Shown here in pieces: positions 14,926 to 21,877 of a DNA stretch of 23,788 nucleotides (position 1 is the stretch's first letter; each line of letters begins with the position of its first letter). The notes under the pieces are model-generated. The model saw nothing but the letters and a program-made list of their open reading frames with translations. It made no database searches and was not told the origin of the DNA. This stretch comes from Candidatus Bathyarchaeota archaeon. GTDB taxonomy: Archaea > Thermoproteota > Bathyarchaeia > RBG-16-48-13 > JAGMEO01. The position numbers and the translations under genes were made by a program. The DNA is taken from positions 1-23,788 of the forward strand of contig JAUVYS010000007.1 of assembly GCA_030602965.1 (NCBI GenBank), written 5' to 3'.

Positions 14926-14990
14926 GGAAAATGACGCAGAGAAATGAAATTTGGAAAAAGATCTGAATCTTTATAGAGAGAAGATGAAAA

Positions 14991-15845
14991 ATGAAAGATA
15001 TTGGAATTATAGATAGGGTTTGGATTGGGTATGCGACGGATCAGAAAGTGCGTTTAAATGCTGCATCTGGAGGTATCATTACTGGCTCTCTTATAGGCCT
15101 TTTGGAGAATGGATCTATTGATGGAGCTGTTGTTAATATTCCTGATCTGGATTTTCCTCCAAGGGGAAAGAGTATCTTGGCTAAGACGAAGGGGGAGCTG
15201 ATGCATAGTGCGAAATCCATCTACTGCGTGACAGAGATCGGACGTGGTCTAACTATAGCGAAGTATGATGACAGCATTAAGAAGCTCGCAGTAGTGGGAC
15301 TGCCTTGTCATATATCTGATCTTAGAAAAATACTGAAGAAAGATGCTGTCTTAAGAAGCAAAGTCTCCATTTGTTTTGGTCTGATGTGTGGACACAATGT
15401 ACTTCCATCCGCAACTATTGAGGCTCTTAGTCAATCTGGCATTGATATTAAAGATGTTCAGGAAATTTGCTATAGGTCACACGGTTGGTATCCTTTTTCT
15501 TACAGCGTGAAAATGAAAGATGGATCAGCTCGGGACTTTGTGTGGCCTAACTCTACTATGAAGGTAATTTGGGATTCTCTGAAATACCAACCTCAAAGAT
15601 GTATCGAATGTTTTGACTTTGCTGCGGAAGAAGCGGATATTGCTTGTTGTGATGCTTGGCTTGATGAATATCGAGGTAACATGGAGGGGTATTCTATTGT
15701 TTTAACTCATAATGAGAAGGGAACTTCACTCGTTGAGCATCTCATAGAGAAGGAGATACTAACCCTGAATTTGAGTGATGTCTCTTGTATTGAAAGATCT
15801 CAGTATACGCAGATTAGTCATAAGAGGGGTAATAAAAATGAATAG
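14991..15845 (+). CDS. FrhB-like flavoprotein (coenzyme F420 hydrogenase/dehydrogenase beta-subunit family)
   Basis: The 284-residue protein carries the family's landmarks in order: AASGGIITGSL (24-34), VVGLPCHISDLRK (101-113), ICFGLMCGHN (127-136), RCIECFDFAAEEADIACCDAW (203-223, conserved Cys pair C204/C207 and Asp D221). Members bind FAD and Fe-S centres and move electrons; in archaea the partner is F420. The short form here lacks the N-terminal ferredoxin part. Relatives of this form occur in bacterial exopolysaccharide clusters, often beside pyruvyl transferases as here, where their substrate is not settled. Start chosen at 14991; the ribosome site is weak (AGAGAAG). The end overlaps the next gene by 8 bases. 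A host-type metabolic gene, probably acquired by the phage. Confidence 0.8.
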   Translation: MKDIGIIDRVWIGYATDQKVRLNAASGGIITGSLIGLLENGSIDGAVVNIPDLDFPPRGKSILAKTKGELMHSAKSIYCVTEIGRGLTIAKYDDSIKKLAVVGLPCHISDLRKILKKDAVLRSKVSICFGLMCGHNVLPSATIEALSQSGIDIKDVQEICYRSHGWYPFSYSVKMKDGSARDFVWPNSTMKVIWDSLKYQPQRCIECFDFAAEEADIACCDAWLDEYRGNMEGYSIVLTHNEKGTSLVEHLIEKEILTLNLSDVSCIERSQYTQISHKRGNKNE

Positions 15846-16893
15846 GGTTCTTTTTTGTGGTGCAGGTTATGGTGCGGGTAATATAGGTGATGATGCTATT
15901 TTAGCTGGTCTCTTAACATCGTCACGTATGCATCTGCTTAAAGATACAGAATATGGAGCTGTGGTTTTTAGCCGAGCTTATACAAAGGAACGAGCAGGAG
16001 TTGATCGAGTATTTTACTTTGATGGAGGAGTAACTGAAGCCTTTAATTGGGCAACTCATATTGTTCTTGGGGGAGCTACGCTTTTGTCTGATTGGTCTAT
16101 TGAATACTGTTCAGATCTTATTATATTAGCTCAACGTATGGATAAGCCTATCTGCATGCTTGCTGTTGGCGTTTCTGATGAACCTCCGGATGATCTTAAA
16201 GAGCTTCTGCGGATTCATTATGGAAGTTTGGATATGATAACGTTCAGGTCAGAGACTGACAAGAAGGCTGCTATTGATATGGGACTCTCAACAGAGAAGC
16301 TTTGGGTCTGTGCAGATGGTGCTTTTGCCATCGACTGTGGAGATACTGTCTATGATCCCTTAGTTACTCTCGGTATCAATCTTGTTCATGAAGGATTGCC
16401 AGAGAGATATCCATATGTCAGAACGGTGACGCAGTTATTGACTGAGATGCCCAGAGATTCAGAGTTCTCATTTATCTGTGGAGAGACTCGTAAAGAGGAA
16501 TTATATGACTTTTTTCTTTTGCGTGATCTTCATCAGCGTTTCGGAGGAAGTTTTTTCTGCGAATACGTCGACTATCCTGATCTTCTTAAAGTTCTTGCCT
16601 CGTGTCGTATCGTACTGACGATGCGAATGCATATGATGCTTTTTTGTTCTCTTATAGGTGTTCCCTGTATACCCATTATAAGATCGCACAAAATGAAGCT
16701 GATGGCTGATGAAATTGGTTTTAACCGCATCATTTCTTTAGATGAAACCTCGTTTAGTCTGCAGCGTATGGTATCTATAGTTCTGAAGTATCCGGATGTA
16801 GCTGTTGCAGATGCGGATAAGATAGATGAGCTGAAGAAGAGGTCTATGACTAACGGTTTGATGCTTCAAAAATGGGGGAGTAAAACTCTATGA
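15838..16893 (+). CDS. Polysaccharide pyruvyl transferase family protein
   Basis: The 351-residue product matches the CsaB/WcaK-type family: a nucleotide-binding-like start (LFCGAGYGAGNIGDDAILAG, glycine loop at about 9-16), LGGATLLSDW at 77-86, CADGAFAI at 158-165 and the late signature MRMHMMLFCSLIGVPCIPI at 262-280 with its conserved Arg-x-His. Members move pyruvate from phosphoenolpyruvate to a sugar as a ketal, giving the glycan a negative charge; CsaB-type ketals also serve to anchor S-layer proteins. The start at 15838 is preferred because AGAGGGG lies 8 bases upstream; an in-frame ATG at 15775 lies within the FrhB gene. It overlaps both neighbours, the next as ATGA. Confidence 0.88.
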   Translation: MNRVLFCGAGYGAGNIGDDAILAGLLTSSRMHLLKDTEYGAVVFSRAYTKERAGVDRVFYFDGGVTEAFNWATHIVLGGATLLSDWSIEYCSDLIILAQRMDKPICMLAVGVSDEPPDDLKELLRIHYGSLDMITFRSETDKKAAIDMGLSTEKLWVCADGAFAIDCGDTVYDPLVTLGINLVHEGLPERYPYVRTVTQLLTEMPRDSEFSFICGETRKEELYDFFLLRDLHQRFGGSFFCEYVDYPDLLKVLASCRIVLTMRMHMMLFCSLIGVPCIPIIRSHKMKLMADEIGFNRIISLDETSFSLQRMVSIVLKYPDVAVADADKIDELKKRSMTNGLMLQKWGSKTL

Positions 16894-17363
16894 AACTAAA
16901 TTTAGGGTGTGGGAGTGATTACCGAGAAGGTTTTATAAACATAGATGCAAATCCTGAAATAAAAACTGATTATGTAATAGTCTTGGGAGAAACGTCTCTT
17001 TTAGATTATTTCATGCCCGAAAGTTTCGGCTACATATTGATGCATGACATTCTTGAACATCTGTTTCGTTATGAAGCCTCAGTGTTACTCTGCGATTGTT
17101 ATAAGCTTTTGAAGGATCAAGGAGAGATTAAAATAAGAGTACCTGACTTTGAGGCTATTTGTGGAGAGTCAAATTTCACTTCTGAAGATAAGATACGGTA
17201 TATCTTTGGAAGACAAAAGCGTGGAGGAGTTTTTCTTTCAGAGTTTTGTCATAAATATGCATATACAAAGGATATGATGGGGAAGGAATTAGAACAAGCT
17301 GGTTTTAGAAATGTAGAGATTTATCCTGGCGGAACAAATTTAGGTGCGAAAGCTGTTAAATAG
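16890..17363 (+). CDS. SAM-dependent methyltransferase (class I, short)
   Basis: The 157-residue protein has the SAM-binding motif LNLGCGS (3-9), NIDAN (17-21) where the acidic residue binds the ribose, and MHDILEHLFRYEA (51-63) for post-motif II. The later part (LLKDQGEIKIRVPDFEAIC) completes the Rossmann core. Short enzymes of this kind are common in polysaccharide clusters and probably methylate a sugar or its pathway intermediate. Start and stop of the previous gene overlap as ATGA, so it is coupled to the pyruvyl transferase. It is the last gene of the cassette and is followed by the hairpin element. Confidence 0.82.
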   Translation: MKLNLGCGSDYREGFINIDANPEIKTDYVIVLGETSLLDYFMPESFGYILMHDILEHLFRYEASVLLCDCYKLLKDQGEIKIRVPDFEAICGESNFTSEDKIRYIFGRQKRGGVFLSEFCHKYAYTKDMMGKELEQAGFRNVEIYPGGTNLGAKAVK

Positions 17364-17368
17364 CTTGT

Positions 17369-17394
17369 AACTTCAGCCCGCTGAAAAACCGAGA
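17369..17394 (+). repeat. Hairpin element, copy 2
   Basis: TTCAGC-CC-GCTGAA followed by AAACCGAGA; 23 of 26 bases equal copy 1 at 6631-6656. Two of the changes fall in the loop or pairing positions and keep a stem. It lies 6 bases after the methyltransferase stop, at the border between the glycan cassette and the tail genes, in a 118-base gap that also carries a long leader before the major tail gene. Confidence 0.65.
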
Positions 17395-17481
17395 GATTAT
17401 TTGGTTATGATTAGAGATGTAGATGTAATTTTTAAACTTTCTCTTAATGAGGAAATATTTTGTAGATAGGAGGTAAATATC

Positions 17482-18006
17482 ATGGCGTTAGAATTAGGTC
17501 CGTGCGAGGCGAACTTCGGTACGAAAGATGCTGAAGTTGATCTCGGTAAAACCGAAGGAGGCGTTGTTGTGACGTTTTCAACAAATGTTGCTGATTTGAT
17601 GTCTGATCAATACGGTACAGCACCTGAGGATCAGGTTATATCGGGTCAAGGTGCACTCATAGTTTGTCCGCTGGCAGACATTACGCTGAGTAATCTTGCA
17701 ATAGCCCTGAATCAATCTGTGAAGACAATCGGAGATGATTCAGGTATTGCTGGAGCAAGTCTTGTAGGGACGAAACTTTCTGATAAGGCAAACAGCTTGT
17801 TGCTTAAGAAGTATGTTAGTGGCTCAGTATCGGAAGATACACAAAATTGGGTGCGCTTTCCTAAAGCTGCTCCTCAGGGAAATTTTGATTACAGTTTCTC
17901 CAAGGATGGTCAGAGAATAATCAACTTGACTTTTATAGCCTTTGCGGATGACGACGGATATCTGTACTATCTTGGTGACGAAACTGCATCAACCGATGGG
18001 AGTTAA
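17482..18006 (+). CDS. Major tail (tube) protein
   Basis: A 174-residue, beta-rich protein with ATAGGAGGT just upstream, directly before the tail chaperone and tape-measure genes; this is the place of the tail tube subunit. The sequence (KTEGGVVVTFSTNVADLMSD, ADITLSNLAIALNQS, FPKAAPQGNFDYSFSKDGQR, then INLTFIAFADDDG) shows the strand pattern and the late LTFIAFAD strand seen in tube proteins. It stacks in rings around the tape measure. Family assignment is by place and pattern. Confidence 0.8.
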   Translation: MALELGPCEANFGTKDAEVDLGKTEGGVVVTFSTNVADLMSDQYGTAPEDQVISGQGALIVCPLADITLSNLAIALNQSVKTIGDDSGIAGASLVGTKLSDKANSLLLKKYVSGSVSEDTQNWVRFPKAAPQGNFDYSFSKDGQRIINLTFIAFADDDGYLYYLGDETASTDGS

Positions 18007-18008
18007 TT

Positions 18009-18305
18009 ATGAAAAAATCAGTTGATATTGACGCCCTTTTGGGTGAAGACAAACTTGAGTTGACACTTGGTGGAAAAGTCTACGAGGTTGACGACGTAAA
18101 TCTCTCTGTCTTTTTGATGACTGGAAAAGGAAGCGCAGATGAAGATATTCTTCATAAACAGCTTGCGACTATTTTGAAGGTTGACAAAAAGGAGCTTAAA
18201 AATGTGGGAATTCGTGCTGCAGCCTTTGCTTTGAAGGCGATTAGGGAGTGGGTGACAGAGACAGGTTTTGAGGAAGTGGAGGAAGCTCCGCCAAAAAACC
18301 CTTAG
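18009..18305 (+). CDS. Tail assembly chaperone, short form (lambda gpG-like)
   Basis: The 98-residue protein (DIDALLGEDKLELTLGGKVY, EVDDVNLSVFLMTG, then helices to EWVTETGFEEVEEAPPKNP) is the zero-frame product of the tail chaperone locus. It lies between tube and tape-measure genes, as in lambda and most long-tailed phages. It coats the tape measure during tail building and is not part of the final tail. The frame ends at 18305, six bases after a slippery heptamer that allows the longer form. Confidence 0.8.
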   Translation: MKKSVDIDALLGEDKLELTLGGKVYEVDDVNLSVFLMTGKGSADEDILHKQLATILKVDKKELKNVGIRAAAFALKAIREWVTETGFEEVEEAPPKNP

Positions 18306-18601
18306 ATTATCCATATGCCTTCGCTATTATAGCTTCGACGTATGGATGGACACATCAAGATATTCTCAAATTAACAGCACGACAATTCTTTCTATACTTG
18401 CGTCAAGTTTTTAAGCTTAGATCGATGGAGCAGCTGAGAAACTTTGAAGTAAGTTTGCTGCCTCATATGAAAGAATATGATAGACAGCAAACCTATTTAA
18501 GGTATCAGCAACTTGTAGTTCCTGCAGAAGTTGATGAAAAAGTAATTGAAGATTCTTGGAATTTTTTAAGAAAAAGTGGTGGTAGAGGTACTTTACAATG
18601 A
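18009..18601 (+). CDS. Tail assembly chaperone, frameshifted long form (gpG-T-like)
   Basis: By a -1 shift at 18299, the ribosome passes from the zero frame into a frame that is open from 18272 to 18601. It makes a product of about 197 residues: 97 from the first part and 100 from the extension (LDYPYAFAIIASTYGWTHQD, ILKLTARQFFLYLRQVFKLR and so on). There is no independent start with a ribosome site for the extension; its first residues lie before any ATG. The extension ends in ATGA overlap with the tape-measure gene, as in lambda G/T. The long form links the short form to the tube subunit during assembly; that role is known from lambda, the use here is inferred. Confidence 0.88.
18278..18345 (+). 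promoter_or_regulatory. Programmed -1 ribosomal frameshift site
   Basis: The slippery heptamer A-AAA-AAC lies at 18293-18299 in the correct phase (CCA AAA AAC in the zero frame). GGAGG at 18278-18282 is a Shine-Dalgarno-like stimulator 10 bases upstream, as in E. coli dnaX. Downstream, CCATA (18311-18315) pairs with TATGG (18341-18345) around an inner GCTA/TAGC stem. After slippage the -1 frame is open to 18601. Confidence 0.88.
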
Positions 18602-21171
18602 CAAATCAAATGGCGTCCAGTGGAAGAGGTGATGCTCTTGCAAGCATGCGTCTTGACATTTCTGATGTCTTACATAAACTGAATCAAGTTTCTACGATGA
18701 TGCAGAAGACGATGAGTCAAGTTCAGCAAAAGTCTATGCAAACGACGCAGTCAATGACAAAGGATACCAAAGCTTTCATGCATGTCAGCAGGGGAGCTGC
18801 AAAAACCTTCTCTCTCGATTGGTGGAAGCGTTTCGGTGAAGTTGCTGTCGGTTTTACAGTTGCTTATCGTGCAATGAATGCTATTCAAGCTGCGATGGTA
18901 AGAACTCTGCAAACTTTTCAGGAAGGTCTTGTTGCGATTGATGAGTTTCGTATGGGTGTTGTTTCTATTGCTGCATCACTTCAGATGCTTACCGAAGCTC
19001 CCTCTAAGAAGTCTCTCGAAGCTTACATGCGCTTCGGCGAGGTTATGTTTAAAAAGATGGAAATTCTTGCTATCCGTCATTTTGCGACAGGTCAACAACT
19101 TCAGATGGCCTTCACAAAGATGGTTACGCTCGGTATTGTTCCTCAAACTGAGCAGCAATTAGAAAGTATGGCGGCTCTTGTTGATAGAATCTTGATGGCT
19201 ACAAAGGGTCTTGATGCTGGACGTCAGATTATGACAGAAATTCAAGCTGTTATTGAGGGAATGCAGAGACCTGGTGCAGTAGTTGCAAGAGAGCTTAAAA
19301 GTCTTGTACCTCATTACAAAGAGCTGATTGCGACTATGCAGCGTGAGCCTAATATTGCAAAAAGAACTCAGATGTTCTTGGAGGGCATTGCTGCGCCTCT
19401 TGCTGCAGTAGGTTCTGTGTCTGGTGAGATTATGAAAACTCATCAGGCGTGGCTTGCAAGTTTGGGAACAGCTGCTACTATCATGCTTCGATCTGGACTT
19501 CATAAGATGTATGATGATCTTCTTGATATTATGAAGTCTATGGTTGGATATTTGATAGGTAAGAACGGTTTAACTGAAAAAGGTATAGAGCTGGCTTATA
19601 TTTATCATGCATCTTGGGAAATTGTTTTAGGAGCTATGATTAAAGTAAAAGATACTGCGGTTGTGATAGGAGCTCTTTATAAGGTTTTGACTTTTGATAT
19701 TCCTATTATATCTGGTTTCTTTTGGACACTACGTTCCGGTGTTATTACCCTAAAGTTTGGCTTAAAAGAAGTTGTTATGATAATTGAGGAGTTAAAAAGG
19801 GGTCTTTCTCTTGCTACCAAAGAGGGAAAGACTTTTGATGACTATCTTGATGAAGTCTACAAAAAGATGGGTGATGTAAAACCGGCTCTTCGTTTTCCGA
19901 TGCATCTTAAAGCCATGTATCTTGCCTTACAGAATATGCTCGATGATATTTCTGAAAGTAATAGGGCTCGTCTTAAGGATATGGCTGATGAGGGTGAAGG
20001 TCTCTTTGACCGAATAGATAGAAGATCAGCTATACTTTTTGCTGAAATGAGTGATGAGATCATGAGAATGAAGGGTCCTGCAGACTGGCTTGATCCTGAG
20101 AAGTTTGAAAAGTTTGCTGCAATAATAAGAGCTCAGTCAAAAGATCTTATTAAGGATATTTTAGAGTATATACAAAAGCTTATGAAGGGATCTGATGAGG
20201 AAATTGAGAAAGAGAGAAGGGCAAGACTTCGGAGGGAGCGTCAGGTCTTATCACTTCAAAAGCAGATGCATAAAGACATTCTTGTATTTCGTCTTGAAAA
20301 GCTTAAGCAGAGTGCAGAGGATGAACTCGACCTAAGATTGAAAAAGATAGAAGAGCTTAACTTGGCTGAAGAGGCAGCTAACAAACTACGATCAGATGCC
20401 TACGATGCATATATGGAAAAAACCAGAATTATTCATGGAAACTTCATGCAGGGTATGACCAGAGGTATTCATACCTATGTAAATAGTCTAAAGACTGAGT
20501 TTGCAATGGGTGTCTTCTATGCTGAAGAAGCTGCAAGATCGATGCAGAGTGCATTTTCAGAGTTGTTTTTTGATGTTATGATGGACGAGTTTAAGAGCTG
20601 GGAAGATTATGTTAGATCGCTTCTAAGAGGTTTATCTCGAATGCTTTCTGAGCTTCTTTCACAGATGCTTATGATAAGGGCTCTTAAAGCTTTTGATATT
20701 GAGCCATCTATGAACTTCGGTAAAATGTTTGCAGGAATTGCGATAGGGGCTGCTTTTTATGGAGGTGGAGTTGGTTCTTTCGAAGGAACTTCTTATGGGG
20801 CTGCAATGGAAAGTGGTTTTACCGGCACAGCTGGAACAGGTTCTTATTCTTCTGTTGATCCTACCCTTGCTCCTTCCTGGCATGAAGGCAAAATTCCCTT
20901 ATCTGTCCTTCCAAGATTTCATAACGGTTTGTTTCCAGGAGAAATTCCTGCAATAATTAGAAAAGATGAGTCAGTCCTAACTCCTAAGCAAATGAAAAGC
21001 TTGTTATCTGATAAAGGAATGACATATAATGTCTTTATCAATGCATTAGACGCTGCCAGTTTTATGGAGCTGACAAGAAGAACTCCTCAGGCGATAATTA
21101 GACCATTCGTAGAAGCGGTAGCAGGTAATGATCCGGCTTTAAAGGGTGCTATAAAATTAGGAGCGAGTTAA
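18598..21171 (+). CDS. Tail tape-measure protein
   Basis: An 857-residue, mostly helical protein that sets tail length and is ejected before DNA. Coiled-coil parts cover about 20-60 and 533-612 (EEIEKERRARLRRERQVLSL onward). Hydrophobic stretches lie at about 340-396 and 708-722 (KMFAGIAIGAAFYGG), the latter fitting membrane passage. SWEDYVRSLLRGLSRMLSEL at 667-686 and FHNGLFPGEIPAIIRKDESV at 774-793, with LTP following, are the landmarks of lambda-like tape measures near their C-terminus. At about 0.15 nm per residue, the tail would be near 130 nm. AGAGG lies 9 bases upstream, and the ATGA overlap couples it to the chaperone. No lytic-enzyme domain is seen. Confidence 0.92.
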   Translation: MTNQMASSGRGDALASMRLDISDVLHKLNQVSTMMQKTMSQVQQKSMQTTQSMTKDTKAFMHVSRGAAKTFSLDWWKRFGEVAVGFTVAYRAMNAIQAAMVRTLQTFQEGLVAIDEFRMGVVSIAASLQMLTEAPSKKSLEAYMRFGEVMFKKMEILAIRHFATGQQLQMAFTKMVTLGIVPQTEQQLESMAALVDRILMATKGLDAGRQIMTEIQAVIEGMQRPGAVVARELKSLVPHYKELIATMQREPNIAKRTQMFLEGIAAPLAAVGSVSGEIMKTHQAWLASLGTAATIMLRSGLHKMYDDLLDIMKSMVGYLIGKNGLTEKGIELAYIYHASWEIVLGAMIKVKDTAVVIGALYKVLTFDIPIISGFFWTLRSGVITLKFGLKEVVMIIEELKRGLSLATKEGKTFDDYLDEVYKKMGDVKPALRFPMHLKAMYLALQNMLDDISESNRARLKDMADEGEGLFDRIDRRSAILFAEMSDEIMRMKGPADWLDPEKFEKFAAIIRAQSKDLIKDILEYIQKLMKGSDEEIEKERRARLRRERQVLSLQKQMHKDILVFRLEKLKQSAEDELDLRLKKIEELNLAEEAANKLRSDAYDAYMEKTRIIHGNFMQGMTRGIHTYVNSLKTEFAMGVFYAEEAARSMQSAFSELFFDVMMDEFKSWEDYVRSLLRGLSRMLSELLSQMLMIRALKAFDIEPSMNFGKMFAGIAIGAAFYGGGVGSFEGTSYGAAMESGFTGTAGTGSYSSVDPTLAPSWHEGKIPLSVLPRFHNGLFPGEIPAIIRKDESVLTPKQMKSLLSDKGMTYNVFINALDAASFMELTRRTPQAIIRPFVEAVAGNDPALKGAIKLGAS

Positions 21172-21174
21172 AAA

Positions 21175-21750
21175 ATGGCAGAATTTCCGGCTTCACCGGC
21201 CCCCAATGACCCCGTAGCTATTACTCCTGTATGGAAAACAAATGTAACAGGTGTTGATAGTGGAAAGGAGCAGCGAAGACAAAAGTGGACATTTCCGAAA
21301 TATGACGTTTCCCTTCTCTATGATTTAATATCTCCTCAGAGCAACATGCAGCTTCTCTGGGATTTCTACATGGCTCGAAAAGGAGCTGCCGAGGCTTTCC
21401 ATTTTTACTTCCGACGTTTGGGAACGCATAAAGCTCAATACGTCGGTCATGGAGATGGTGTTACAACAATATTTGATCTTCCAGGAAAGTCGACATCTTC
21501 TCAAGCTATCTACTTTGATGAAGTAGTTCAAGGCTCTGGTTTTTCCTATCTTACGGGAGGTGGAAGTTCGAGTAGTGACCGAGTTGAATTTGCTGCAGCG
21601 CCACCTGATGGTACTGTTATCTCTTGTGATTTTGTCGGATTTCTGCGGAACCGATGTCGTTTTGAAGAAGATCGAATGACAGAGGAAAGATTTTACGTTA
21701 CATGCTATCGTACAGGTTTGAGACTTAAAGGTTTATCTTTTGAGGTGTAA
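21175..21750 (+). CDS. Distal tail protein (DUF2460-like)
   Basis: The 191-residue protein follows the tape measure and fits the DUF2460 family, whose members form the distal tail ring in gene transfer agents and related siphophages. The N-terminal part (FPASPAPNDPVAITPVWKTN) and the core (QRRQKWTFPKYDVSLLYDLI, then LLWDFYMARKGAAEAFHFYF) are typical, as is the end where a strand pair, FEEDRMTEERFYVTCYRTGL, closes the domain. It links the tube to the hub encoded next but one. The start at 21175 lies just after the tape-measure stop. Confidence 0.82.
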   Translation: MAEFPASPAPNDPVAITPVWKTNVTGVDSGKEQRRQKWTFPKYDVSLLYDLISPQSNMQLLWDFYMARKGAAEAFHFYFRRLGTHKAQYVGHGDGVTTIFDLPGKSTSSQAIYFDEVVQGSGFSYLTGGGSSSSDRVEFAAAPPDGTVISCDFVGFLRNRCRFEEDRMTEERFYVTCYRTGLRLKGLSFEV

Positions 21751-21751
21751 A

Positions 21752-21877
21752 ATGATTAGATTAGTAATTGCCGAGTATTTCCTTTTTTGGGCTTTATGTA
21801 TTATGCCAGAGTCGGATGAACGAGATAGTTTACAAAGGTTTTTAGATAATTATGTGAGGGCAATTTCCCATGCGTAA
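21752..21877 (+). CDS. Tiny protein between distal tail and hub genes (41 aa)
   Basis: A 41-codon frame starts at 21752, with GAGGTG 4-9 bases upstream, and overlaps the hub gene by 8 bases, the same style of coupling as its neighbours. The product has a hydrophobic start (RLVIAEYFLFWALCIM, about 3-18) and a charged second half (PESDERDSLQRFLDNYVRAI). It could be a small membrane-linked protein or a short helper of hub assembly. It fills a gap of about 120 bases that would be odd in this dense operon if empty. No family is recognised. Confidence 0.55.
   Translation: MIRLVIAEYFLFWALCIMPESDERDSLQRFLDNYVRAISHA

Noticed and set aside
14926..14990. Possible mini-gene in the gap between the glycosyltransferase and FrhB-like genes
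   Set aside because: Only a 16-codon overlapping frame is present; no further support.
17407..17469. 20-codon frame before the major tail gene
   Set aside because: Too short, no clear ribosome site, no signal beyond an open frame; the region is better seen as leader.
18398..18601. Separate small gene starting with TTG
   Set aside because: The frame is open far upstream to 18272 and joins the preceding gene by a -1 slip; no ribosome site for a separate start.
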